Translations under genes and position numbers: made by a program | Notes under the pieces: model-generated | The model's database searches: none | What the model was told of the DNA's origin: nothing | What the model saw: the letters and a program-made list of their open reading frames with translations, nothing else | Assembly: GCF_001431415.1 (NCBI RefSeq) | Contig: NZ_LDJI01000013.1 | Span: 62,001 to 126,000 of the forward strand | From: Stenotrophomonas humi | GTDB taxonomy: Bacteria > Pseudomonadota > Gammaproteobacteria > Xanthomonadales > Xanthomonadaceae | Reading direction: 5' to 3' | DNA: 64,000 bases | Part shown: piece after piece, positions 1-8,173 of the stretch | How the letters are laid out: each line of letters starts with the position of its first letter | How positions within the stretch are numbered: the first letter of the stretch is position 1

Positions 1-1635
1 GCCGACGGCCAGCGATACCGCGCCGGCCGGCATGCTGAACAAGTCGCCAGTGACGTTGGCATTGAAGACCTTCAGGTCATTCTCGTTGCTGCTGTGAATG
101 GTGGGGTTGATCAGTTCCAGCGCGGCCAGCTGGGCCTGTCCAGCCGGCGTACTTGCATCCGGCGGCGGACCGAGGAAGTTGACCGGCAAGCAGCCGGCGA
201 TGGCGGTGGCGGCATTGCCCGGCGTGCGCACACAGATGGGATTGCCGGTGGCCGGGTCGATCATCGACGGGCCAAGGGCATCGGTCAGGCCCGGGCTGTA
301 AAGATAGCCGCGTACCGCGGAAGACTGCGGTGTACGACCGTAGCCGTAGGAGGCATCCCAACTCCAGCTGCTGTCGCCGAACACACCGCGCAGGCCGCCG
401 GTGATCTGGTAAGTCTCGGTCTCGAAGCGGGTGGTGCGGGTCGGGATGAAATTACGCAGGCGCAGACGTGCATCGGTGATGTCCACGCCGAACGGGTTGT
501 AGATGCTGTCCTTGCTGATCGGTACGTTGTCCACAGCGGCACGGCCATCGAACGGCAGTGGCGCGATGAAGAACGAGGACTCGGTACGCAGCCACGAACC
601 GAGCATGAAGGCTTCGATGTTGTCTGTGAGCTGGTAGTTGCCGCTCAGGAACAGCGCGGTGCGTTCCTGCGGAGTGAGGTTGAGGTTGCCGTCGGCCTGG
701 AAGTTGTAGACGTCAGTGTTTGCGTTGAAGCAACGGAAATCCGATTGCGAGCTGCCAGGTCGGCCATCGATACGGGTCAACGTCACGTTTGCCCCGGTAC
801 CGCAGTTGGGGTCGGTCAGGTCCACGCCAGTGGCCGAGGCACGCGGCACCACGTAGCGACCGGTCAGGATGCGGCTGGTGCCACCAATACCGTGCTCACC
901 GGCATACAGCTGGTAGGGCTGGCTGGAATAGGTGCGGTCGGCGGCGCTGACCGAATCCTCCTTGTCGTAGCTGGCACCCAGCATCATTCGGCCGCGGTCA
1001 CCGACCATGCCGAAGGTGGCATCGAAGCGTTGGGTGTCGGCATCGCCGCGCGAGGAAATGCCATAGAAGGCGCTGGCTTCGAGTCCTTCGAAGTCCTTGC
1101 GCAGGATGAAGTTGACCACGCCGCCGATGGCGTCGGAGCCGTAGATGGCCGATGCGCCGTCCTTCAGCACCTCGACGCGCTCAATCAGTGCCATCGGGAT
1201 GGAGTTCACGTCCACTGCGCCGTTGGCGTTGGAGATAGTGCCGATCCAGCGCTTGCCATCCACCAGCACCAGCGAACGGTTCACACCCAGGCCGCGCAGG
1301 TCGACCGTGGCCGCGCCTGCGCCGCCGCCGTTGTTGACCTGGGGATTGGTGGCCGCACCGGCGATGGCCGGGGTGCGTTGCAGGAATTCGCCGACCGTGG
1401 CTGCACCGGAGCTTTCAATGTTCTGACGGTCGATGGTGAAAACGGGGCTGGAGGTCTCCAGATCGGCGCGCTTGATGCGCGAACCAGTGACCTGAATGCG
1501 GTCCAGGTTGGTGGCCTCTTCCTTGGGAGGGGTGTCCTGAGCGAGGACGCTGCCGGCCGCTCCCAGCGCCAGGGCGGCGGTGGACATGGGCAACAGGGCA
1601 CGACGAATTGCGTGACTCAGAGGCTGGATACTCAC
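1..1635 (-). CDS. TonB-dependent outer-membrane receptor (N-terminal part; runs off the left edge)
   Basis: Outer-membrane active-transport receptor powered by TonB/ExbBD; substrate unknown. Only the first 545 codons are present and no stop is reached. Seen: a signal peptide (residues 1-32, ending SVLA before QDT), a TonB-box-like stretch LDRIQVTGSRI, then a plug domain with DLRGLGVNRSLVLVDGKR and VEVLKDGASAIYGSDA, then barrel sequence. I start it at GTG 1635-1633, because the overlapping ATG at 1637 is followed at once by a stop, and GGAG lies 6 bases upstream of the GTG. About 100 bp upstream is a 12-bp-arm inverted repeat (1737-1772), a candidate operator. The family call is firm; the transported ligand cannot be told from this fragment. 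Confidence 0.9.
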   Translation of the reverse strand, partial: MSIQPLSHAIRRALLPMSTAALALGAAGSVLAQDTPPKEEATNLDRIQVTGSRIKRADLETSSPVFTIDRQNIESSGAATVGEFLQRTPAIAGAATNPQVNNGGGAGAATVDLRGLGVNRSLVLVDGKRWIGTISNANGAVDVNSIPMALIERVEVLKDGASAIYGSDAIGGVVNFILRKDFEGLEASAFYGISSRGDADTQRFDATFGMVGDRGRMMLGASYDKEDSVSAADRTYSSQPYQLYAGEHGIGGTSRILTGRYVVPRASATGVDLTDPNCGTGANVTLTRIDGRPGSSQSDFRCFNANTDVYNFQADGNLNLTPQERTALFLSGNYQLTDNIEAFMLGSWLRTESSFFIAPLPFDGRAAVDNVPISKDSIYNPFGVDITDARLRLRNFIPTRTTRFETETYQITGGLRGVFGDSSWSWDASYGYGRTPQSSAVRGYLYSPGLTDALGPSMIDPATGNPICVRTPGNAATAIAGCLPVNFLGPPPDASTPAGQAQLAALELINPTIHSSNENDLKVFNANVTGDLFSMPAGAVSLAVG

Positions 1636-1736
1636 ATTTGACTCCGCAGTGTTGGTGCAGGGGAGTCAAGAAATTACGAATATTTAACTCTATTGGATGT
1701 GCCACTCCAGCACAGAAAAATGTGCCGAAAATGACA

Positions 1737-1772
1737 TTTGGTTACACATGGGTGCAATTTTGTGTAACCAAA
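1737..1772. promoter_or_regulatory. Inverted repeat upstream of the TonB receptor (candidate operator)
   Basis: Two perfect 12-base arms, TTTGGTTACACA (1737-1748) and TGTGTAACCAAA (1761-1772), are separated by 12 bases, so arm centres are about 24 bp apart, near two helical turns. It lies about 100 bp upstream of the receptor start in an AT-rich patch. A second small inverted repeat, GCACA/TGTGC, sits at 1710-1725. This looks like a dimeric regulator site, but neither the regulator nor a promoter could be identified. No gene was found in 1636-1903. Confidence 0.45.
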
Positions 1773-1903
1773 ATTACTCTGACTGATTGGAGCGGCAATG
1801 AACAGCGGTGGGGTTCAGTCAGCACACGCCACATCCACGGTGCTCGCAGCGAGCAAAAGCGCAACGCATTCCGGCCTACCCAACTGCGATCAAGCCCACG
1901 CGC

Positions 1904-2326
1904 TCAGCGCGCCGAACGCCAGGCCACCAACAGGGCGATGACCAGCCAGATGCCTTCGGCCAGGCCGTTGGCCAGGGACAGCAACGTCCAGGCCAGATGT
2001 GGCCCCATACGAAACGCTGATTCCCATGGAGTGAGTCCCATCGGGCCACCGATATAGGCGGCAGCGATCGCCCAATTGGCGGCAATGGCGATCAGCAGTG
2101 TTGCCGCGATGGCGATGGCGACCCGTGCCGGGCCGGCGCGGAATGTGCCAAGACGCAGCATCCATGCGGCTTCCAGTGCGGCCAATACCGCCATCCAGCC
2201 GGCTTGGGTGCCGGTGGCGAGCGCGGCGAGCAGCCACGCGACGGTGATGGTGATACTCCCCAGCAGCAACAGTAGTGGCCAAAGCCAGTGATGAGTGGCG
2301 CGCGCCGACGAGGAAACAGAGGACAT
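1904..2326 (-). CDS. Small integral membrane protein, function unknown
   Basis: A 140-residue protein that is almost entirely hydrophobic, with about four predicted membrane helices (near residues 14-36, 44-60, 68-92 and 113-136). No motif points to a function. The start at ATG 2326 (MSSVSSSARATHH) places a short polar N-terminus before the first helix; the frame stays open further upstream but that sequence is not hydrophobic and crosses into the divergently transcribed sufT. It lies between the TonB receptor and sufT and shows no operon partner. Probably a conserved hypothetical protein of xanthomonads. Confidence 0.6.
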   Translation of the reverse strand: MSSVSSSARATHHWLWPLLLLLGSITITVAWLLAALATGTQAGWMAVLAALEAAWMLRLGTFRAGPARVAIAIAATLLIAIAANWAIAAAYIGGPMGLTPWESAFRMGPHLAWTLLSLANGLAEGIWLVIALLVAWRSAR

Positions 2327-2434
2327 GGGTATTCCCAAACAGGTCACGCAGCATAGCCCTTCAGCGGGGAAGGCGCCCAGTCGGATAAAATGACGCACCT
2401 TGCGGGAAGCCCCCGCGTCCCCATATCGATCCAC

Positions 2435-2986
2435 ATGTATTCGCGTAGCAGTGAACCCGTCCATTTTGAGCGTGATTGCCCGGCCGTGATGGTGCCGCAG
2501 GGCGATAGCGTGACCCTGCCCGCTGGCAGCTATGGCTACATCACCCAGGCACTGGGCGGCAGCTATACCGTGTTCGTCGAAGGCAATCTGTTCCGTATCG
2601 CCGGCAAGGATGGTGATGCCATCGGCAAGGAACCGCCGCCGGGGCTGGAACTGGCTGAAGGTGCAGCCGACGAAGATGTCGAGAAGCTGGTCTGGCAGCA
2701 GCTGCGGACCTGTTTCGATCCCGAGATTCCGTTCAACATCGTTGACCTGGGGCTGATCTACGAAGTGGACATCAAGCATCTGGAGGACGGCCAGCGCGAG
2801 GTCGACGTCAAGATGACCTTGACCGCACCCGGCTGCGGCATGGGTGAGATCCTGGTCGACGACGTACGCAGCAAACTGGAAATGATTCCGACGGTGGCCC
2901 AGGCCGACGTCGACCTGGTGTTCGATCCGCCGTGGGGGCGTCACATGATGTCCGAGGCGGCGCGCCTGGAAACTGGCATGCTGTAA
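2435..2986 (+). CDS. sufT: SufT-type iron-sulfur cluster assembly factor (DUF59/MIP18 family)
   Basis: A 183-residue cytoplasmic protein likely to help maturation of Fe-S proteins. The C-terminal half has the MIP18/DUF59 signatures DPEIPFNIVDLGLIYEVD and LTAPGCGMGEILVDDV, including the conserved Cys. The N-terminal ~80 residues form the small beta-rich extension found in SufT (CPAVMVPQGDSVTLPAGSYG). I use ATG 2435 (MYSRSSEPVHFERDCPAVMV) rather than the in-frame ATG at 2390, because family members begin near this residue. It is an orphan here, away from any suf operon, and is followed by ilvE on the same strand after 125 bases. Confidence 0.85.
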   Translation: MYSRSSEPVHFERDCPAVMVPQGDSVTLPAGSYGYITQALGGSYTVFVEGNLFRIAGKDGDAIGKEPPPGLELAEGAADEDVEKLVWQQLRTCFDPEIPFNIVDLGLIYEVDIKHLEDGQREVDVKMTLTAPGCGMGEILVDDVRSKLEMIPTVAQADVDLVFDPPWGRHMMSEAARLETGML

Positions 2987-3111
2987 GGGTTGGCTCGCTC
3001 CTGCAGTACCGGTATCGACTGGAAAACTGCAGGACGCCGAGGCTGACCTGCAATCAACCGGTGGCCGTATCGACACCGGTGCCCATCCCGCAATCTGGAA
3101 GGAATTACCCG

Positions 3112-4212
3112 GTGTCCCAGTCTTCCCTGAGCTTCGATGTCACCCGTTCGGCCAACCCGCGCAGCGCCGATGAGCGCGCCAAGATTCTGGAGAAGCCCGG
3201 CTTCGGCCTGTACTTCACCGACCACATGGTGGCCGTGCGTTGGGACAAGGACACCGGCTGGCACGATGCGGCGGTAACCCCGTATGGCCCCATCGCATTG
3301 GACCCGGCGGCTGCCGTGCTGCATTACGGCCAGGAAATCTTCGAGGGCATCAAGGCGTACCGCCACGCCGACGGTTCGATCTGGACCTTCCGCCCGGAAG
3401 CCAACGGCGCGCGCCTGCAGCGTTCGGCCCGCCGCCTGGCGCTGCCGGAACTGCCGGTGGACATCTTCGTTGAATCACTCAAGCAGATCACTGCCGTCGA
3501 CAAGGACTGGGTGTCCGATGCCGACGAAGCCAGCCTTTACTTCCGTCCGTTCATGATCGGCGACGAAGCTTTCCTCGGCGTGCGTGGCGCGCACAAGGCC
3601 AGCTTCTACGTGATCGCCAGCCCGGCCGGCCCGTACTTCGCCAAGGGCGTGGCACCGGTCGCCATCTGGTTGTCCACCGACTACGCGCGTGCGGCCAAGG
3701 GCGGTACTGGCGCGGCCAAGTGCGGTGGCAACTACGCCGCATCGCTGCTGCCGCAGCAGCAGGCACAGGCACAGGGGTGCTCGCAGGTGCTGTTCCTCGA
3801 CCCGGTCGAGGGCAAGTATCTGGAAGAGCTGGGCGGCATGAACGTGTTCCTGGTCTACGGCAAGACCAACACGCTGGTCACCCCGGCGCTGTCGGGCAGC
3901 ATCCTGGAAGGCATCACCCGTGAGTCGCTCCTGCAGCTGGCGCGCGACCGCGGCATGACCGTGGAGGAGCGCAAGGTGACCATCGACGAGTGGAAGCAGG
4001 GCGTGAGCTCCGGCGAGATCACCGAAGTGTTCGCCTGCGGCACCGCTGCGGTCATCACCCCGATCGGCCAGCTCAAGGGCGAAGGTTTCTCGGTGGGCGA
4101 CCTGAGCGCGCCGGCCGGTGAAGTGACCATGTCGCTGCGCAAGGAACTGACCGACATCCAGTACGGCCGCCAGCCGGATCGTCATGGTTGGTTGGTACGC
4201 CTGGACGGCTGA
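3112..4212 (+). CDS. ilvE: Branched-chain amino-acid aminotransferase
   Basis: PLP-dependent class IV transaminase exchanging the amino group between Leu/Ile/Val and 2-oxoglutarate, the last step of branched-chain amino-acid synthesis. It has 366 residues, the usual length for the long bacterial type. The PLP lysine is K203 in GTGAAKCGGNYAASL, and VLHYGQEIFEGIKAY near residue 75 is the usual substrate-loop motif. The chosen start is GTG 3112, with AAGGA seven bases upstream; the frame is open further left but without a comparable ribosome site and within the end of sufT. A strong intrinsic terminator follows 25 bases after the stop. Confidence 0.93.
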   Translation: MSQSSLSFDVTRSANPRSADERAKILEKPGFGLYFTDHMVAVRWDKDTGWHDAAVTPYGPIALDPAAAVLHYGQEIFEGIKAYRHADGSIWTFRPEANGARLQRSARRLALPELPVDIFVESLKQITAVDKDWVSDADEASLYFRPFMIGDEAFLGVRGAHKASFYVIASPAGPYFAKGVAPVAIWLSTDYARAAKGGTGAAKCGGNYAASLLPQQQAQAQGCSQVLFLDPVEGKYLEELGGMNVFLVYGKTNTLVTPALSGSILEGITRESLLQLARDRGMTVEERKVTIDEWKQGVSSGEITEVFACGTAAVITPIGQLKGEGFSVGDLSAPAGEVTMSLRKELTDIQYGRQPDRHGWLVRLDG

Positions 4213-4237
4213 GTCGGAACAGGCAGCAAAGGTTTCC

Positions 4238-4274
4238 AAGCCCATCCAGGCGGCATGCCTGGATGGGCTTTTTT
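4238..4274 (+). terminator. Intrinsic terminator after ilvE
   Basis: A perfect 14-bp stem (4238-4251 with 4257-4270), a 5-base loop, and a T tract through 4274. It ends the ilvE transcript. Confidence 0.9.
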
Positions 4275-4426
4275 ATGCCCGACGATCCGTGACGCAAATC
4301 GCATTTATGTTTTGAAACAGGCACTTATGGGGATTTTGCATGAGTGAAAGTTTCCTTTGAAACGCTCTTGGCAGGGGTTTATCCGGCATTTACTCTCCGA
4401 CCACGGATCGGTGACAGGGGACTGGT

Positions 4427-4444
4427 CCGGGTAGTTCTACCCGG
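4427..4444. promoter_or_regulatory. Perfect palindrome upstream of the subtilase gene
   Basis: CCGGGTAGTTCTACCCGG has 8-base arms around TT and lies 80 bp upstream of the protease start. It could be an operator or an mRNA leader hairpin; no T tract follows, so termination is unlikely. The remaining sequence of 4275-4524 shows no gene and no convincing -35/-10 pair. Confidence 0.35.
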
Positions 4445-4524
4445 GCAACAGCGTTATCGATACTTGAAAGCCCGGGCTGGACTGACGCCGCGTTCGCGGC
4501 ATCCCAATGCAGAAGGGCTCAACA

Positions 4525-6621
4525 ATGTCACGCAAATCGCACCGTAGGCTTGGCCGTAGGTTCGTGGTGGTGGTTGGCACTGCTTCGCTGTCTTCACTGC
4601 TCCTGTGTGTGCCGGCCTTTGCCGGCGAGGTGTATCTGGCCGGACTGGAATCCGCGCCCACGCACCAGCGCTTCATCGTCAAGTACCGGCAGGACAGCCG
4701 TCAGCTGGCGGGTGAAACCGCGCTGAAGCAGAGCCTGTCCGCCGCATCGCGGGTGCTGCCTGCGCGTGCCGGCAAAGCGCTCAATGTGCAGCGACTACGG
4801 CGCCTGGCCGTCGGCCCGGATGTAGTGAGCGTGGATGCCGCCCTGGATCGCGTCGAAGCCGAGACGTTGATGCGCAAGCTGGCGGCGGATCCGAATGTTG
4901 AGTACGTCGAAGTCGATCGGCTGAACACCATCAACCTGACCCCCAATGACACCCGCTACAGCGAGCAGTGGGGGTACTCGGGGACGTACGGCATCAAGGC
5001 CAACCAGGCATGGGATGTGACCAACGGTGCCGGGTCGGTGGTTGCGGTGCTGGACACTGGCATCACCAACCACAGTGATCTGAACGCCAACATCCTCCCC
5101 GGCTATGACTTCATTGCTGACACCACGGTGTCCAACGATGGCAATGGTCGTGACAACGACCCCAGCGATCCGGGTGACTGGGTGACGGCCAACCAGTGCG
5201 GTGGCATACATGCCGCGCAGGGGTCGAGCTGGCATGGCACCCACGTGGCGGGCACCATCGCAGCGGTGACCAACAACGCCAAGGGCGTTGCAGGCGTGGC
5301 CTATGGTGCCAAGATCGTGCCGGTACGCGTGCTGGGTACCTGCGGTGGTTATGACTCGGATATCGCCGACGCCATTGTCTGGGCGTCAGGCGGCACCGTG
5401 TCGGGTGTGCCTGCCAATGCCAATCCGGCTGAAGTGATCAACCTGAGTCTTGGTGGCTCCGGTGCCTGCGGCGCGACCACGCAGAGCGCGATCAACGGGG
5501 CGGTCAGTCGCGGGACTACCTTGGTCATCGCCGCCGGCAATGACAACACCAATGTCTCCAATGCCTCGCCGGCCAACTGCAGCAACGTGATCGCGGTGGC
5601 ATCCACCACCAGTACGGGCGCGCGCTCGAGCTTCTCCAACTACGGTGCGTTGATTGATATCGCCGCCCCGGGCTCAAGCATCCTGTCCACGCTCAATACC
5701 GGCAGCACCACGCCGGGCACGGAGACCTACGCGTCCTACAACGGGACCTCGATGGCGACGCCACATGTTGCCGGCGTCGTGGCGTTGATCCAGGCGCAGG
5801 CGACGACCCCCAAAACGCCGGCCCAGGTGGAGGCGTTGATCAAGGCCAATGTGACGGCGTTCCCCGCCACGCCCTCGCAGAGCATCGGCCCAGGCATCCT
5901 CAATGCGAAGGCGGTGGTTGATGCGGTCAATGGCGGCACGCCACCGGGCCCGGGCGGTGATCTGAACAATGGCGTGCCGGTGACCGGATTGTCCGGTGCG
6001 GCGGGCAGCACGCAGTTCTTCACCGTGCAGGTGCCCGCTGGGGCTGCCAATCTGGTCATCGCCAGTTCCGGTGGTAGCGGTGATGCCGATCTGTATGTGC
6101 GTGCCGGCAGCCAGCCCACGACCTCCACTTACGATTGCCGGCCCTACAAGAGTGGCAACGCGGAGAGCTGCAGCTTCGCAACGCCGGTGGCCGGCACGTA
6201 CCACGTGATGTTGTCGGCCTACTCGGCGTTTTCCGGCGTGAGCCTGCAGGCCAGTTGGGGGACCGGTGGCGGTGGTGGTTCGCAGACGTACAGCAATGCC
6301 ACCGGGGTGAACATCGTGGACAACGCGACGGTTGAAAGTGCCATCGCTGTGTCCGGGCGCAGCGGCAATGCGCCGGCATCCACGCCGGTAGCGGTGGATA
6401 TCAGCCACACCTGGAAGGGTGATCTGAAGGTGGACCTGGTTGCGCCTGATGGCAGCGTGTACGTGCTGAGCAACTATGCCGGCGGCAGCGCTGACAACAT
6501 CAAGCAGACCTTCAACGTGAACCTGTCCAGCGAGGCGCTCAACGGCACCTGGAAATTGCGGGTCAACGACAAGGCAAGTGGTGATACCGGTCGTATCAAC
6601 AGCTGGTCGGTTACGTTCTGA
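4525..6621 (+). CDS. Secreted subtilisin-like serine protease (S8) with PPC and P domains
   Basis: Extracellular endopeptidase of 698 residues. Order: signal peptide (about 1-33, ending CVPAFA), inhibitor-like propeptide (about 45-135, ending at DPNVEYVEVDRL), S8 catalytic domain (about 140-465) with Asp177 in VAVLDTGI, His237 in HGTHVAGTIA and Ser409 in NGTSMATPHVAG, a glycine/proline linker, a PPC domain (about 480-575), a Gly-rich linker, and a C-terminal proprotein-convertase P domain with the ISHTWKGDLKVDLVAPDG signature. All three catalytic residues are intact. Start ATG 4525 has AGAAGGG seven bases upstream; the ATG at 4507 lacks one. Xanthomonad homologues are type II-secreted degradative proteases; that route is inferred. 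Confidence 0.93.
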   Translation: MSRKSHRRLGRRFVVVVGTASLSSLLLCVPAFAGEVYLAGLESAPTHQRFIVKYRQDSRQLAGETALKQSLSAASRVLPARAGKALNVQRLRRLAVGPDVVSVDAALDRVEAETLMRKLAADPNVEYVEVDRLNTINLTPNDTRYSEQWGYSGTYGIKANQAWDVTNGAGSVVAVLDTGITNHSDLNANILPGYDFIADTTVSNDGNGRDNDPSDPGDWVTANQCGGIHAAQGSSWHGTHVAGTIAAVTNNAKGVAGVAYGAKIVPVRVLGTCGGYDSDIADAIVWASGGTVSGVPANANPAEVINLSLGGSGACGATTQSAINGAVSRGTTLVIAAGNDNTNVSNASPANCSNVIAVASTTSTGARSSFSNYGALIDIAAPGSSILSTLNTGSTTPGTETYASYNGTSMATPHVAGVVALIQAQATTPKTPAQVEALIKANVTAFPATPSQSIGPGILNAKAVVDAVNGGTPPGPGGDLNNGVPVTGLSGAAGSTQFFTVQVPAGAANLVIASSGGSGDADLYVRAGSQPTTSTYDCRPYKSGNAESCSFATPVAGTYHVMLSAYSAFSGVSLQASWGTGGGGGSQTYSNATGVNIVDNATVESAIAVSGRSGNAPASTPVAVDISHTWKGDLKVDLVAPDGSVYVLSNYAGGSADNIKQTFNVNLSSEALNGTWKLRVNDKASGDTGRINSWSVTF

Positions 6622-6633
6622 TGCGGTAGTGGT

Positions 6634-6662
6634 GACAGCGGCGCCGTTGCGGTGCCGCTGTC
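6634..6662 (+). terminator. Hairpin between the convergent subtilase and ybaK genes
   Basis: A 12-bp stem with one G-U pair (6634-6645 with 6651-6662) and a 5-base loop, followed by GTTTC. The T tract is weak. Its position between convergent genes suggests a terminator for the subtilase. Confidence 0.55.
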
Positions 6663-6693
6663 GTTTCGGCGGCGTTCGATCCCCGGGCGGGCA

Positions 6694-7170
6694 TCAACCC
6701 TCGCGGATGTCCGCACACCGTGCCTGCAGGAAGCGCAGCGCATCGACCGGCGCGATCTCCAGCAGCAGGCCGCGTTGGCCGGCATTGATGTACACCGACG
6801 CGTGCTGCCGCACCTCATCGGCAAACACGACGGTGGCCGGGCGCTGCTGTGCGAACGGACTGATGCCGCCCACCTTGTAGCCGCTGCGTCGCTCGGCTTC
6901 GGCCACTTCCATCATCTGTGCATGCTTGCCGCCGCAACTGGCGGCAAGTTTCTTCAGCGACAGGCGCTGGTCACTGGGGATCACCGCGACTACCGGCTGC
7001 TTGTCCACCCACGCCATCAGTGTCTTGAACATCCTCTCCGGCGCGATGCCCAACGCCTGCGCCGCAGCCAGGCCTTTACTGTCGACGTCGGCCGAATAGT
7101 CATAGGCGTGCAGCCCGTGGGCGATCCCGGCCTTGTCCAGAGCGGCATTGGCGCGGGTGCCCTTGGCCAA
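6694..7170 (-). CDS. ybaK: Cys-tRNA(Pro)/(Cys) deacylase, YbaK/EbsC family
   Basis: Trans-editing enzyme that hydrolyses mischarged Cys-tRNA(Pro). It has 158 residues, the normal family length, with the typical N-terminus (MAKGTRANAALDKAGIAH) and the lysine of the FKTL motif at K49, the counterpart of the catalytic Lys in Haemophilus influenzae YbaK. The only usable start is TTG 7170-7168, preceded by GAGG about 10 bases upstream. It begins one base after the stop of the asparaginase-like gene (TGA-G-TTG), so the two are very probably translationally coupled. Confidence 0.88.
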   Translation of the reverse strand: MAKGTRANAALDKAGIAHGLHAYDYSADVDSKGLAAAQALGIAPERMFKTLMAWVDKQPVVAVIPSDQRLSLKKLAASCGGKHAQMMEVAEAERRSGYKVGGISPFAQQRPATVVFADEVRQHASVYINAGQRGLLLEIAPVDALRFLQARCADIREG

Positions 7171-7171
7171 C

Positions 7172-7660
7172 TCAGACGGCCTCGAAGCGATTGGCGTCCA
7201 CGTTCTTGCGCACGTGGGTGGGGTCCCAGATGCGGCCGTTCATGGCGATGAAAACGCCTGGCGGCAGCGACTGCACCGCGCCGATGGCGCAACCGATGTT
7301 GAATTCCGCATCCGAGCCACGGAAGCGTGCCGGGCTGAGCGCGCCGGTCATCACGATGGTCTTGTCGGGGATGGTCTGCAGCACCTTGCCGGTGGCAACC
7401 ATCGAGTCGGTGCCGTGGGTCACCAGCACGTGGCGGGTGGGCTGGGCGGCGATGGTGGCGCGGATCAGCTCGCGGTCGTCATCGCTGATATGCAGCGAAT
7501 CCTTGCGCAGGATCGGAATGACGTTGAAGCGGAAGGTCACGCCCAGCTCGCGCAGGATCATGCCGATCTGCGGGTCACCGATCTGGTAATCGGATTTGTC
7601 GTCGAAGTAGATCTTGTCGATCGTGCCGCCGGTGGTGACGACCAGGAGTTCTTCCATCAT
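7172..7660 (-). CDS. Short asparaginase-domain protein (N-terminal domain only)
   Basis: A 162-residue protein with both sequence signatures of the L-asparaginase N-terminal domain: TTGGTIDKIYF near residue 10 (nucleophile Thr region) and LVTHGTDSMVATGKV near residue 80. Full type I/II asparaginases are about 320-350 residues; the whole C-terminal domain is absent, and no remnant follows because ybaK begins immediately. This is probably a stable short form rather than a fresh pseudogene: the reading frame is clean and the gene is tightly coupled to ybaK. Start at ATG 7660 (AAGG about 10 bases upstream); a second ATG follows at 7657. Whether it hydrolyses asparagine is uncertain. Confidence 0.8.
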   Translation of the reverse strand: MMEELLVVTTGGTIDKIYFDDKSDYQIGDPQIGMILRELGVTFRFNVIPILRKDSLHISDDDRELIRATIAAQPTRHVLVTHGTDSMVATGKVLQTIPDKTIVMTGALSPARFRGSDAEFNIGCAIGAVQSLPPGVFIAMNGRIWDPTHVRKNVDANRFEAV

Positions 7661-7756
7661 TGCGATAAATCCTTGCGGTGACTGCGTGCGGCGCCGTGCC
7701 GCGATGCTGCGCATGATAAAGCCGGATGGCAGAAGTGAGTGAAAAGACGCGATAGC

Positions 7757-7818
7757 GCCGAGTCATGCTCGGCGGGGCCTTGCCGGGAAAGCTCCAGCCG
7801 AGCATGGCTCGGCACTAC
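7757..7818. repeat. Pair of GTAG-type REP palindromes (SMAG-like)
   Basis: Two inverted palindromes lie in the gap between the DUF2069 and asparaginase genes. The right one has GCCGAGC (7797-7803) and GCTCGGC (7807-7813) followed by ACTAC, which reads GTAGT on the minus strand: the head of the GTAG repeats abundant in Stenotrophomonas maltophilia (SMAG). The left one, GCCGAG (7757-7762) and CTCGGC (7768-7773), is in opposite orientation and its head is decayed to GATAGC. Together they form a typical facing REP pair that can fold as a two-hairpin structure in RNA or single-stranded DNA. Confidence 0.75.
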
Positions 7819-7828
7819 CGGCGCGGGT

Positions 7829-8173
7829 TTACGGGCTACGCTTCTTGGCAAACCGCGCGCGCATGCCCGGCACGCTGACCAGCGCCACGATCGACAGCGA
7901 CAACACGATCTCGATCCCCGCGTACAGCAGGGCATCGCGATGCACCCAGGCGCTCATCACGCCGTGGCTGAACCAGAACAGGGCCAGCACGCCGGCCCAG
8001 AACCGGGCTGGCGCGCGCTGTAGCGCCACGCCGGCCAGCAGAAGCAGCGGTGGCGCCACGAACACCAGCAGCACCGCCGGCAGATGGCGGTCGCTACGGA
8101 ACCACCACGCGTAGAGGGCAGCGAGCAACAGCAATGCGAGGCCGAGCGCGAGGTCCCGCGCGCGCGACGTCAT
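7829..8173 (-). CDS. DUF2069 membrane protein
   Basis: A 114-residue integral membrane protein with four hydrophobic segments (about residues 7-23, 31-49, 58-75 and 80-100) and a basic C-terminus (RARFAKKRSP). It resembles the DUF2069 family often found directly after wrbA in gammaproteobacteria. Start ATG 8173 overlaps the wrbA stop by four bases (ATGA), so the pair is a two-gene operon with coupled translation. Molecular function is unknown. Confidence 0.75.
   Translation of the reverse strand: MTSRARDLALGLALLLLAALYAWWFRSDRHLPAVLLVFVAPPLLLLAGVALQRAPARFWAGVLALFWFSHGVMSAWVHRDALLYAGIEIVLSLSIVALVSVPGMRARFAKKRSP

Noticed and set aside
94..1641. Long plus-strand open frame (515 codons) over the left edge
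   Set aside because: It is antisense to the TonB-receptor frame, which has a signal peptide and clear plug-domain motifs; the plus-strand translation shows no family features.
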